A stretch of 57,245 nt of DNA. Origin: Lacihabitans soyangensis. Its GTDB lineage: Bacteria; Bacteroidota; Bacteroidia; Cytophagales; Spirosomataceae. The notes beneath the pieces are model-generated. The model was given only the letters and a program-made list of their open reading frames with translations. It was not told the DNA's origin and made no database searches. The stretch lies in assembly GCF_024343775.1 (NCBI RefSeq), contig NZ_RJUF01000016.1, forward strand, positions 1 to 57,245, written 5' to 3'. Positions 35,745 to 42,957 of the stretch are shown one piece after another. Numbering within the stretch: position 1 is the stretch's first letter; each line of letters starts with the position of its first letter. A program made the position numbers and the translations under genes.

Positions 35745-35981
35745 ATGTTAAAGTCAATTTTGTTCGGAGTAGTTATGGGAGCGGCCTTGTTTTTTGCTCC
35801 ATTTGTTATGCTGTTCTTTTTAATGTTCTTCTTTATTATGGGCATGAGTTTTAGAAGAAGAATGCGATACACTCAAGCCCAATATCGCACCGTTCGCAAT
35901 GATGTATATGCCATGTCTGGCTTTGAAAGCATAGTTTTCAAAAACAGAAACCAAAAAAGTCAAATCATCAATATTGATTAA
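35745..35981 (+). CDS. Small membrane protein, first gene of the hsp20 operon
   Basis: A 78-residue protein. One long hydrophobic stretch (about 4-35, rich in Phe and Met) is followed by a basic cytoplasmic-type tail (MSFRRRMRYTQAQYRTVRND). No family recognised. It is the first gene behind the sigma-type promoter and is followed after 19 bp by a second small exported protein, then Hsp20. A role in sensing or repairing membrane stress would fit but is not shown. Confidence 0.7.
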   Translation: MLKSILFGVVMGAALFFAPFVMLFFLMFFFIMGMSFRRRMRYTQAQYRTVRNDVYAMSGFESIVFKNRNQKSQIINID

Positions 35982-36000
35982 TTATTAAAACGTACAAATT

Positions 36001-36174
36001 ATGATAAAAGGACCAAGATTTTTTGTGAGTATCCTAGTGGCTATGCTCACTTTCGGTGCCCTTTCAGCTCATTTTGGCTGGAGACACCACAACATCAGGC
36101 ACGGTGGTCCAAAAGCCTCACATTGTGAAAAAGGCCACGAAATTCAAAAAAGTAATAACCAACAAAACAATTAA
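36001..36174 (+). CDS. Small exported His-rich protein, second gene of the hsp20 operon
   Basis: A 57-residue frame (ATG 36001, TAA 36172-36174). MIKGPRFFVSILVAMLTFG forms a signal or membrane segment. A short mature part is rich in His and has one Cys (HFGWRHHNIRHGG, then SHCEKGHEIQ). It lies 19 bp after the first gene and 4 bp before the hsp20 ATG, which supports it as a translated operon member. Six to seven His in 30 residues suggest metal binding or a metal-responsive role. No family recognised. Confidence 0.65.
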   Translation: MIKGPRFFVSILVAMLTFGALSAHFGWRHHNIRHGGPKASHCEKGHEIQKSNNQQNN

Positions 36175-36178
36175 CATC

Positions 36179-36574
36179 ATGTGTAGAGATAGATCTCATT
36201 ATCATCGGGCATTTTATCAAATGCCAAACTTCGGTGGCGGTTTCCGTCGCCCGAAATATAATGTTCCTTTGAATATTTCAGAAAATGACACCGAATATCA
36301 GGTGCAGGTATATGCCACTGGATTTGCCAAAGAAAATATTTCCATAGCTGTCAAAGAGGATGTTTTATATATCACGGGTCAGAAAGAATTCGAAAATCCT
36401 CCAAAATTTACCCAACAAGAATTCCCCGTGAAGAACTTCGAGCGGGTAGTGGCCCTAAATCGCAAAGTTGATGTAGAAAGCATATCGGCCAAACACGAAG
36501 ATGGCGTTTTGGTGATCACTTTACCAAAATCCAAAGAAGTTCTTCAGAAGGATTTAACGATAACCGTACAGTAA
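36179..36574 (+). CDS. Small heat-shock protein, Hsp20/alpha-crystallin family
   Basis: A 131-residue ATP-independent holdase. The alpha-crystallin domain covers about 35-125: VPLNISENDTEYQVQVYATGFAKENI, VLYITGQKEF, ISAKHEDGVLVITLPKS. The A-x-G-V-L motif appears as HEDGVLVITLP. The start is the ATG at 36179, 4 bp after the small His-rich gene. The frame is open further upstream to a GTG at 36056, but that would overlap it fully. It ends the operon and has a clean terminator. Confidence 0.92.
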   Translation: MCRDRSHYHRAFYQMPNFGGGFRRPKYNVPLNISENDTEYQVQVYATGFAKENISIAVKEDVLYITGQKEFENPPKFTQQEFPVKNFERVVALNRKVDVESISAKHEDGVLVITLPKSKEVLQKDLTITVQ

Positions 36575-36593
36575 TAGCTCATAATTTGATTGG

Positions 36594-36624
36594 AAAGGCA
36601 GCTTCTTTGAGGCTGCCTTTTTTT
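36594..36624 (+). terminator. Terminator of the hsp20 operon
   Basis: AAGGCAGC and GCTGCCTT form an 8-bp stem with a 9-nt loop and a T7 tail. Confidence 0.9.
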
Positions 36625-36711
36625 GTTTGGTGAAATTTTATGCCTTTGAAAGGCTTTTATAAACACAATATTTGGCTAACTTTACAAAGCTTAAACACTA
36701 AATAATTAAAT

Positions 36712-37326
36712 ATGAATACCACAAAAAGCATTCTTTTAATCGCATTTCTAATTATTTCATTCGCAAGTTTTGGCCAATTCTCAAAGACACTACCCAAAGC
36801 TCCCGAAAATGCCGAAGTTGTGACAGATTCTAGCGAGATTCTTTTAGATAATGTGTTAAAACTAAGTGCGGGAAGCGACCACGAAGCTACCGCTACGGCA
36901 TTGACCAAAACCGTAGAAAAAATAGAGAAATCGTCAGAAAATACTTCTGGAGAGTTTAAAGACAAACTTTTGGGTCAGGTTGGAAATTTGAAAAAGTTGA
37001 TTCCTTTGGCCAAAACTGGAGGGCTTCAGGGTGGAGTTTTGCAAAAAGCCATTGCTTTGGTAAAAATGGCTTTGGGAGCAAATCAATTGAGTTCTATTTT
37101 GGGCGGAAAGAGTCTTTTGGGTAAAACTGCTGGACTAACAAGCAATTTGGGATTGATGAAAAGTGGACTATCACTTTTAGGTGGCCCGTCGGCCGCCTCT
37201 GGTGGTTCTTTAATTTCGGGAGCAATGTCTAGCATAAACCTTTTAAAAACTGGCGGAGCTGCGGCTGAACCCAAAGTTAGAGACTCGCTTGGCGGAGTTT
37301 TGAACTTTGCAAAAGGGCTTATTTGA
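36712..37326 (+). CDS. Exported Gly/Ser/Leu-rich protein, unknown function
   Basis: A 204-residue protein with a signal peptide (KSILLIAFLIISFASFGQ). The middle part is predicted helical (VLKLSAGSDHEATATALTKTVEKIEKS). The C-terminal half is rich in Gly, Leu and Ser (QLSSILGGKSLLGKTAGL; SLLGGPSAASGGSLISGAM). No family recognised; the low-complexity end may be an amphipathic or aggregating segment. It converges on the GMC oxidoreductase gene with a 16-bp gap. Confidence 0.65.
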   Translation: MNTTKSILLIAFLIISFASFGQFSKTLPKAPENAEVVTDSSEILLDNVLKLSAGSDHEATATALTKTVEKIEKSSENTSGEFKDKLLGQVGNLKKLIPLAKTGGLQGGVLQKAIALVKMALGANQLSSILGGKSLLGKTAGLTSNLGLMKSGLSLLGGPSAASGGSLISGAMSSINLLKTGGAAAEPKVRDSLGGVLNFAKGLI

Positions 37327-37342
37327 TTACGATTCAGGGGGA

Positions 37343-38944
37343 TTATTGTCCCCCTAATATCATACTGGCTGCTTTTTCTGCAATCATATACACGGGGGCG
37401 TTGGTATTGCCTGAAACCAGGGTCGGCATAATGGAAGCATCCACCACTCTAAGGTTTTCTATGCCGTGCACTTTTAAAGTACTATCAACTACAGCCATTT
37501 CATCATTTCCCATTTTGCAAGTTCCAACTGGATGATAAACCGTTTCTACTTGTTTCTGGATATGATCCCAAATTGCTTCGTCTGATTTTCCAAGAGGAGG
37601 TGTAATGATTTTTTCGACGTGTTTTGAAAAAGCCTTGGTTTGAAATACTTCTAAAGCTTTTTTGCCGCCTTCTATCAATACTTTTCGGTCGTCCTCATGC
37701 GAAAGAAAATTAGGCTGGATGATGGGTGCGTCTTTGGCATTCTTACTGCTTAAACTTACAAAACCTCTGCTTTTTGGTCTTAAAAGAGTGGGTAGAATAC
37801 TTACTCCGTCCACAGTCGGGAAGGTTTTGATGTCGTACACATCGCAAGAATAATCGTCTCCCAAGTGTAGCGAAGCAAAATGGAACTGATAATCAACTCT
37901 TTCGGGACTCAATGAAGTGCTTCCAAAAGCAATGGCCTCCAAAGGACCAATGGTGAAAATTCCCTTTTTGAAAAGTAAATATTGTACCAAATCTTTGAGT
38001 TGGTTTAAGGGCTTTAGGTGGTGATTTTGGCCTTCTTGGGTATTGGTAAGTGCACTAATGGCATAAAAAAGATGGTCTTGGAGGTTTTTTCCGACTCCGA
38101 GCAAATGCTTTTTACATTCTATTCCATGTACCTTAAGTTCGTCTTTATCTCCAATGCCCGATAGCATCAGTATTTGTGGAGAAACAAACGAGCCAGTGGA
38201 GATAATTACCTCTTTAGAAGCCTTGTAAATGCCTGTAGATTTGTTGGTTACTTCCACACCTACCGCTTTGTCTTTTTCTATTAGTACTTTCTCAATTCTC
38301 GTATTGGTAAGTATCGTCAGATTTTTGCGGTGCTTTATAGGGTTTATATAGGCATCTACGGCAGAGTGACGTTTTCCGTCTTTAATGCTGAATTGAAAAA
38401 GTCCTGTTCCCGCCTGATTTTCACCGTTATAGTCCGGATTCTGTTTAAACCCAGCTTCCATGCAGCCTTTTACAAAAGCCTCAGAAAATGGTGTTTTGAA
38501 GTTTTTTGAAAACTCCACATTGAGTTCGCCTGAAGTTCCGTGATAGTCGTTCTGAATGTCTTGGTTGTTTTCTGATTTTTTGAAAAATGGCAATATATCA
38601 TCATAAGCCCAGCCCTTGTTGCCAAGTTTTGCCCAATCATTATAGTCTTCTTTATTGCCTCTTACATAAGCCATGGCGTTGGTTGAGCTACTGCCACCCA
38701 TCACTTTTCCTCTCGGAAGATAGATTTTTCGGTTGAGAATATGCTCTTGTGGCTCGGTGTAATAGCCCCAGTCTACCTCAGATCGGTGCAATTTGGCATA
38801 ACCTGCCGGTATATGAATCTCCATTTTGGTGTCTTTTCCGCCTGCTTCTATAAGCAAAACTGAGTTTTCAGGGTTTTTGGATAAACGATTGGCTAAAACG
38901 CAACCAGCACTACCTGCACCGACAATAATATAGTCAAAGGTCAT
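37343..38944 (-). CDS. GMC-family FAD oxidoreductase (choline dehydrogenase-like)
   Basis: A 533-residue flavoprotein. The Rossmann motif GAGSAGCVLANRL is at residues 9-21, GMC signature 1 is RGKVMGGSSSTNAMAYVRG, signature 2 is GSFVSPQILMLSGIG, and the C-terminal active-site region is VETVYHPVGTCKMG. Family members oxidise primary alcohols such as choline. There is no signal peptide, so it is likely cytoplasmic or membrane-associated. Substrate uncertain. A neighbouring alcohol dehydrogenase and phospholipase C make choline one candidate, but no betaine aldehyde dehydrogenase is adjacent. Confidence 0.9.
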   Translation of the reverse strand: MTFDYIIVGAGSAGCVLANRLSKNPENSVLLIEAGGKDTKMEIHIPAGYAKLHRSEVDWGYYTEPQEHILNRKIYLPRGKVMGGSSSTNAMAYVRGNKEDYNDWAKLGNKGWAYDDILPFFKKSENNQDIQNDYHGTSGELNVEFSKNFKTPFSEAFVKGCMEAGFKQNPDYNGENQAGTGLFQFSIKDGKRHSAVDAYINPIKHRKNLTILTNTRIEKVLIEKDKAVGVEVTNKSTGIYKASKEVIISTGSFVSPQILMLSGIGDKDELKVHGIECKKHLLGVGKNLQDHLFYAISALTNTQEGQNHHLKPLNQLKDLVQYLLFKKGIFTIGPLEAIAFGSTSLSPERVDYQFHFASLHLGDDYSCDVYDIKTFPTVDGVSILPTLLRPKSRGFVSLSSKNAKDAPIIQPNFLSHEDDRKVLIEGGKKALEVFQTKAFSKHVEKIITPPLGKSDEAIWDHIQKQVETVYHPVGTCKMGNDEMAVVDSTLKVHGIENLRVVDASIMPTLVSGNTNAPVYMIAEKAASMILGGQ

Positions 38945-39008
38945 TTATTTAAGGGTTTATGAAATAAATATAGGAGTTTTTGAGATTCAAAAAAAATATT
39001 CAGAATCT

Positions 39009-39797
39009 TCAAATTTGAGAATCAAAAAATATCAAAGTTTCGGCAATGTGTTTTTCCCAATAATCCCATGAATGTTCGCCGGGGTATTCTTCATATATGT
39101 GCGGAATGTCGTGAGTTTTAAGCTCCAAATGTAGCTTTCTGTTGTGTTCAATTAAAATGTCATTTGTGCCGCAATCGAATCGGAAAGGGGGGAGAGATGC
39201 TTTGTTTTTAATCATCCAATCCATAACACCGTCTTGCTCAGTGGCTGCATCTTTCAGAGATTCAAAGTCAGAAACAAATTTTTCCAATTGTTCAAAATCA
39301 GTGATGGAGGATAATCCTGAAAAAGCCTTGAAGATTTTAGGGTATTTTGCTCCAAATCTCAAAGCTCCAAAACCACCCATTGACAAACCTGCAATATAGA
39401 TTGGTGAACCATCATCGACTTGCAGGATTTGTTCTTTCACGACTTCAATTACATCTTCCGCAATCCATTTCTCATAATTTTCGGTTTTGTGAGGTACATA
39501 GCCACTTCCATCACCAAAAAGTCCATCTGAGGGCATCACCAAAACCATCGGCTTTATTTTTCTTTCCGCAATTAGTCTCTGTGCTGTTTCATGAACTTTT
39601 CCTTTCATTGCCCATGCCCAATGGCTACCATAAACTCCGTGTAGAAGAATCACTATGGGTAAGGATTTAGCCTCAATGTTATTTTTTGAGGGATTAAAAA
39701 CAGTAATATCGGCACGCTTTTTTAGAGCATTACTTTTTACTGTAATGAATTCAAGTCCTTGAAAATTTGCTATTTCTGTAGTGAAAAATGTTGACAT
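39009..39797 (-). CDS. Esterase D / FrsA-like alpha/beta hydrolase
   Basis: A 262-residue alpha/beta hydrolase of the esterase D / tributyrin esterase type. The oxyanion region is PIVILLHGVYGSHWAW, the nucleophile Ser139 is in GLSMGGFGAL, and GTNDILIEHNRKLH and PGEHSWDYW supply the likely Asp and His. The start is set at MSTFFTTEIANFQG; the earlier Met adds an unrelated tail. No signal peptide. It probably cleaves short acyl esters. Together with the downstream Zn-ADH a formaldehyde or alcohol route is conceivable but not supported strongly. Confidence 0.87.
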   Translation of the reverse strand: MSTFFTTEIANFQGLEFITVKSNALKKRADITVFNPSKNNIEAKSLPIVILLHGVYGSHWAWAMKGKVHETAQRLIAERKIKPMVLVMPSDGLFGDGSGYVPHKTENYEKWIAEDVIEVVKEQILQVDDGSPIYIAGLSMGGFGALRFGAKYPKIFKAFSGLSSITDFEQLEKFVSDFESLKDAATEQDGVMDWMIKNKASLPPFRFDCGTNDILIEHNRKLHLELKTHDIPHIYEEYPGEHSWDYWEKHIAETLIFFDSQI

Positions 39798-39922
39798 TTT
39801 AGTTTTTAATAAGGTCACGGAGTATCTCAGGGTACGACACAATGTTTCACGTTTTGCGTTCTACTCTTTGAGAAAAATATTGTCCAAAATCGTAAATCCA
39901 AAATCGAAGCAATAGTAAATCT

Positions 39923-39977
39923 TCAATCGAATCAATTGTCAAAACGAATCAATCGTCAATCGAATCAATTGTCAAAC
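39923..39977. repeat. 16-17 bp tandem repeat overlapping the ADH stop codon
   Basis: Three tandem units begin CGAATCAAT (39928-39944, 39945-39960, 39961-39977; 17, 16 and 17 bp). The 21-mer starting TCAATCGAATCAATTGTC occurs exactly at 39923-39943 and 39956-39976. The last copy encodes the final residues (RFDN) and stop of the alcohol dehydrogenase gene, so the array probably grew from the gene end. Confidence 0.8.
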
Positions 39978-41077
39978 CGAATAACTCCTTTGGCATTTTT
40001 GCCTTCATGCATATCCTGAAATGCTTGAGAGAGGTCTTCCAAAGTATAAGTCCGAGTCACCATTTCATCTAACATTAGGTCACCTTTCGCATATAAATCT
40101 TGTAAAATAGGGAAATCAATTTGTGGTCGGCATTTGCCATACAATGGATTGATATACAATTTGTCCCATTCAAAAAGATTCATGTCTATAGTGATTTCTT
40201 GTTCAATACCACTTACCTGCACGGCTGTTCCTGCATTTCTGATCATCGCCAAAGGAGCCGCACCCAGTTCTGGAATAGCGGTACATTCAAAAGCGTAATC
40301 AGCCCCTCTTCCACCGCATAATTCCTTGATTTTTTCTGAGGCTTTCAATAGACCAATATCTTCTTTTTCAGCCAAAAGTGTATGGGTTGCACCATATTCC
40401 AAGGCCATTTCGAGTCGAAGAGGGTTTACATCCACTGCAATTATTTTTCCGGCCCCTGCTATTCTTGCACCTTGAATCACATTGAGTCCAACTCCACCAG
40501 TTCCTAAAACTACAACATTGGTTCCGGGCTTCACTTTTGCGGCATTGACTACAGATCCGTAGCCCGTCATCACCCCACAACCCACTATTGCTGCAGAGCT
40601 AAACGGCATATCCACGTGAATTTTAACGCAGGCTGATTCTCTTACCAAAGTGAATTCTGACATCGTTCCGAGACTGAATGCCTTTTCGATGGGGCTTCCG
40701 TTTAAAATAGTTGATTCAAAAGAAGCATGTCCTCCACTTACCTTATTACCAGCGGTTACTGCCGAATTTCGTTCACAAATGTGTTGGTTACCTTCCTGAC
40801 ATTGGAAACATTTATAGCACGGTATGGCCCAATTGAGCATTACTTTGTCACCAATCGAAAAGTTCGTTACGGCTTCGCCAATGGCTACAACTTCGCCTGC
40901 ACCTTCATGACCCATTACCAAGGTTTTACCCCACGATTGTGAATCCCAATCGGTGTGACAAATACCAGCGGCCTTTATTTGTACCAGAACTTCGTCTCCA
41001 ATCGGTGCTGAAACTGAGATAGTTTCTATTTTGAAATTTCCTTTGCCATCAGCAATGGCGGCTTTGCAGTGAATCAT
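39965..41077 (-). CDS. Zinc-dependent alcohol dehydrogenase, class III-like
   Basis: A medium-chain dehydrogenase of about 370 residues. Catalytic zinc ligands are in ICHTDW, GHEGAGEV and the later VGCGVM region. Structural zinc is bound by four cysteines in CYKCFQCQEGNQHIC, and the NAD site is VVLGTGGVGLNVIQGA. The start is MIHCKAAIADG: its ATG overlaps the PhyH stop as ATGA, so the two are translationally coupled. Likely oxidises a primary alcohol or hemiacetal produced by the PhyH enzyme. The 3' end is built from the tandem repeat. Confidence 0.92.
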   Translation of the reverse strand: MIHCKAAIADGKGNFKIETISVSAPIGDEVLVQIKAAGICHTDWDSQSWGKTLVMGHEGAGEVVAIGEAVTNFSIGDKVMLNWAIPCYKCFQCQEGNQHICERNSAVTAGNKVSGGHASFESTILNGSPIEKAFSLGTMSEFTLVRESACVKIHVDMPFSSAAIVGCGVMTGYGSVVNAAKVKPGTNVVVLGTGGVGLNVIQGARIAGAGKIIAVDVNPLRLEMALEYGATHTLLAEKEDIGLLKASEKIKELCGGRGADYAFECTAIPELGAAPLAMIRNAGTAVQVSGIEQEITIDMNLFEWDKLYINPLYGKCRPQIDFPILQDLYAKGDLMLDEMVTRTYTLEDLSQAFQDMHEGKNAKGVIRFDN

Positions 41078-41874
41078 TTTTGGTAACAAATGGGGTTTAT
41101 TTCGGTATTTATCACTTCTCCAACTTTGGCCCCAGGACACCACACTTCCCAATCTTTCCTTTGATTTTCGTTTTCTGGTTCTTTAAGAATCATGTCTTTG
41201 TCCATATATATTACAGTCATTACTTTCCGCATTTGATCTGTTTGGTTGGCTCCCGCACGGTGAAAAACCCAGCCGGAATGAAAACTTACTTCGCCGAGAT
41301 CAAAAGGCTCTATAACATGTTCAAAATCAGTTACTCTGAGTTTTTGGGCTATGAGTTTCTCGCTATCGTCGCTGATGGCTAATTCGCGACCCTCTACTAT
41401 GGCATGGCTTCCTGCACTGAACTCCAGCGGCCCCATTTCGAGCGGAATGGCTTGCAATGGTATCCATGCCGTAACGGTTTTGTCGGTTGCCAATGGCCAA
41501 TAGTACTGGTCTGCATGCCAAGGAGTTATGCCGCCACCACCCTCTTTGAACAAGGCCTGGTCGTGGTAAATTCTGGCCCCATCGGCTTGCATTAAGTCGG
41601 CCGCTATTTTGCCAAGTCTCTGGCTAAGAACAAATTCTTTGATGGTTTCATCTTCTCGCCATAGGTTAAAGATCTGTAAAAATGCCTTGCCATAAGTATC
41701 TCTGGCATCTAGTGGCTGGTCTTGGTTGTTGAGTTCGTTTACTTTTTGGGCGATTTTTTCACCATAATAAGCCAAGGTTTCGGCATCGAATACATTTTTG
41801 AGTTTAATGTATCTGTTTTTTTGGTAGAAATCTATTTGTTCTTGGCTGAGTTCGTAAGGTTGATTGATATTCAT
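41074..41874 (-). CDS. Phytanoyl-CoA dioxygenase (PhyH) family, Fe(II)/2-oxoglutarate enzyme
   Basis: A 266-residue non-heme iron dioxygenase. The facial triad is visible as His120 and Asp122 (TPWHADQYYWP) and His205 (FHSGWVFHRAGAN); Arg in the HRAGANQTDQMRK stretch likely binds 2-oxoglutarate. It probably hydroxylates a small molecule or lipid carbon. The product would feed the coupled alcohol dehydrogenase. Divergent transcription from the AraC gene at 42002 suggests control by it. Confidence 0.88.
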   Translation of the reverse strand: MNINQPYELSQEQIDFYQKNRYIKLKNVFDAETLAYYGEKIAQKVNELNNQDQPLDARDTYGKAFLQIFNLWREDETIKEFVLSQRLGKIAADLMQADGARIYHDQALFKEGGGGITPWHADQYYWPLATDKTVTAWIPLQAIPLEMGPLEFSAGSHAIVEGRELAISDDSEKLIAQKLRVTDFEHVIEPFDLGEVSFHSGWVFHRAGANQTDQMRKVMTVIYMDKDMILKEPENENQRKDWEVWCPGAKVGEVINTEINPICYQK

Positions 41875-42001
41875 TTTCCTAAATTTTGATGATGCAATTT
41901 CAGAAGAATTTTCTCATCCGATTTTGATTATTTTTTCAAAATATTGTCTAATATTATCTTTATTATTTATTTTATAAATCAATTTTTGATAAAAAAGAAC
42001 A

Positions 42002-42841
42002 ATGAAGGCAGTTTTAGAAAAATTAGACCTTGATGCGAGGAATTCATTTCTCTACAGAAACTTTGCGTTGCCAGCTTTTGACGCTGCTTTTCATTTTCAT
42101 CCAGAGTTTGAACTTACGCACATTCGTAGGGGTGAGGGTCAGCGTTATGTAGGCACGCATGTGGAGGATTTCTACGATGACGACTTGATTTTTCTGGGCT
42201 CAAATCTCCCGCATTGTTGGATTTCAAAGCCTCTCACCGAAGGTGAAAAAGTGGAGGCCACAGTGGTGCAGTTTAAGGGTGATTTTTTGGGAGAGCGATT
42301 TTTAGAACTGCCCGAAATGCATTTGGTCAATATTTTTTTACAAAAGTCTAGAACAGGGCTTAAAATATTGGGCGAAACAAAGTTTAAAGTGTTGGCCACT
42401 TTAGAGGAATTATCAAAAGCAAATGATTATCAGAGGCTTCTGTTTTTGTTAAATATCTTAGGTTTTCTCGCTGAAAGTAATGAATTGGAGATAATTGACT
42501 CCTCTTTCATTAATGTTCATCATTCTGGTACAGAGACGGCAAGGTTTCAAAAAGTTTTTGCTTATCTCATAGAACATTATCGGGAAGAAATTGCACTGCC
42601 TTCTATTGCGGAAGTGGCACACCTTTCGCCTACGTCATTTTGCCGATATTTTAAAACCATTACGGGTAAAACATTTGTTGAGGTAGTTAATTCATACCGC
42701 ATTCAGTATGCTTGTCAATTACTTAAAAATAAAGAACTCACTGTCAGTCAGATAGCCTTTGAAAGTGGGTTCAATGATATTCCGTATTTCAACAAAATCT
42801 TTAAGAAAATGAAAGGGGTAAGCCCAAGCAAATACCAATAA
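42002..42841 (+). CDS. AraC-family transcriptional regulator with cupin sensor
   Basis: A 279-residue AraC protein. The N-terminal cupin (AAFHFHPEFELTHIRRGEGQRYVG, then DLIFLGSNLPHCW) is the effector domain. Two helix-turn-helix motifs lie in the C-terminal 100 residues (PSIAEVAHLSPTSFCRYFKTITGKTF and TVSQIAFESGFNDIPYFNKIFKK, MKGVSPSKY). The conserved His residues in the cupin could bind a sugar or metal. It is divergent from the PhyH-ADH pair, 127 bp apart, the usual layout for a local regulator. The effector is unknown. Confidence 0.92.
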   Translation: MKAVLEKLDLDARNSFLYRNFALPAFDAAFHFHPEFELTHIRRGEGQRYVGTHVEDFYDDDLIFLGSNLPHCWISKPLTEGEKVEATVVQFKGDFLGERFLELPEMHLVNIFLQKSRTGLKILGETKFKVLATLEELSKANDYQRLLFLLNILGFLAESNELEIIDSSFINVHHSGTETARFQKVFAYLIEHYREEIALPSIAEVAHLSPTSFCRYFKTITGKTFVEVVNSYRIQYACQLLKNKELTVSQIAFESGFNDIPYFNKIFKKMKGVSPSKYQ

Positions 42842-42957
42842 AAGAGTTGATTTAAGAGTTGTTTCAGTATCAACTTTAAATGGTAACAATTTTTAAATAT
42901 CGATATTTCGAATTATAACAGTTTTATTCCGAAATTTCAGAAAAAATTCAATCATCA

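Noticed and set aside
36056-36178. 41-residue N-terminal extension of Hsp20
   Set aside because: It overlaps the small exported gene at 36001-36174 in another frame and is unlike Hsp20 N-termini; ATG 36179 fits better.
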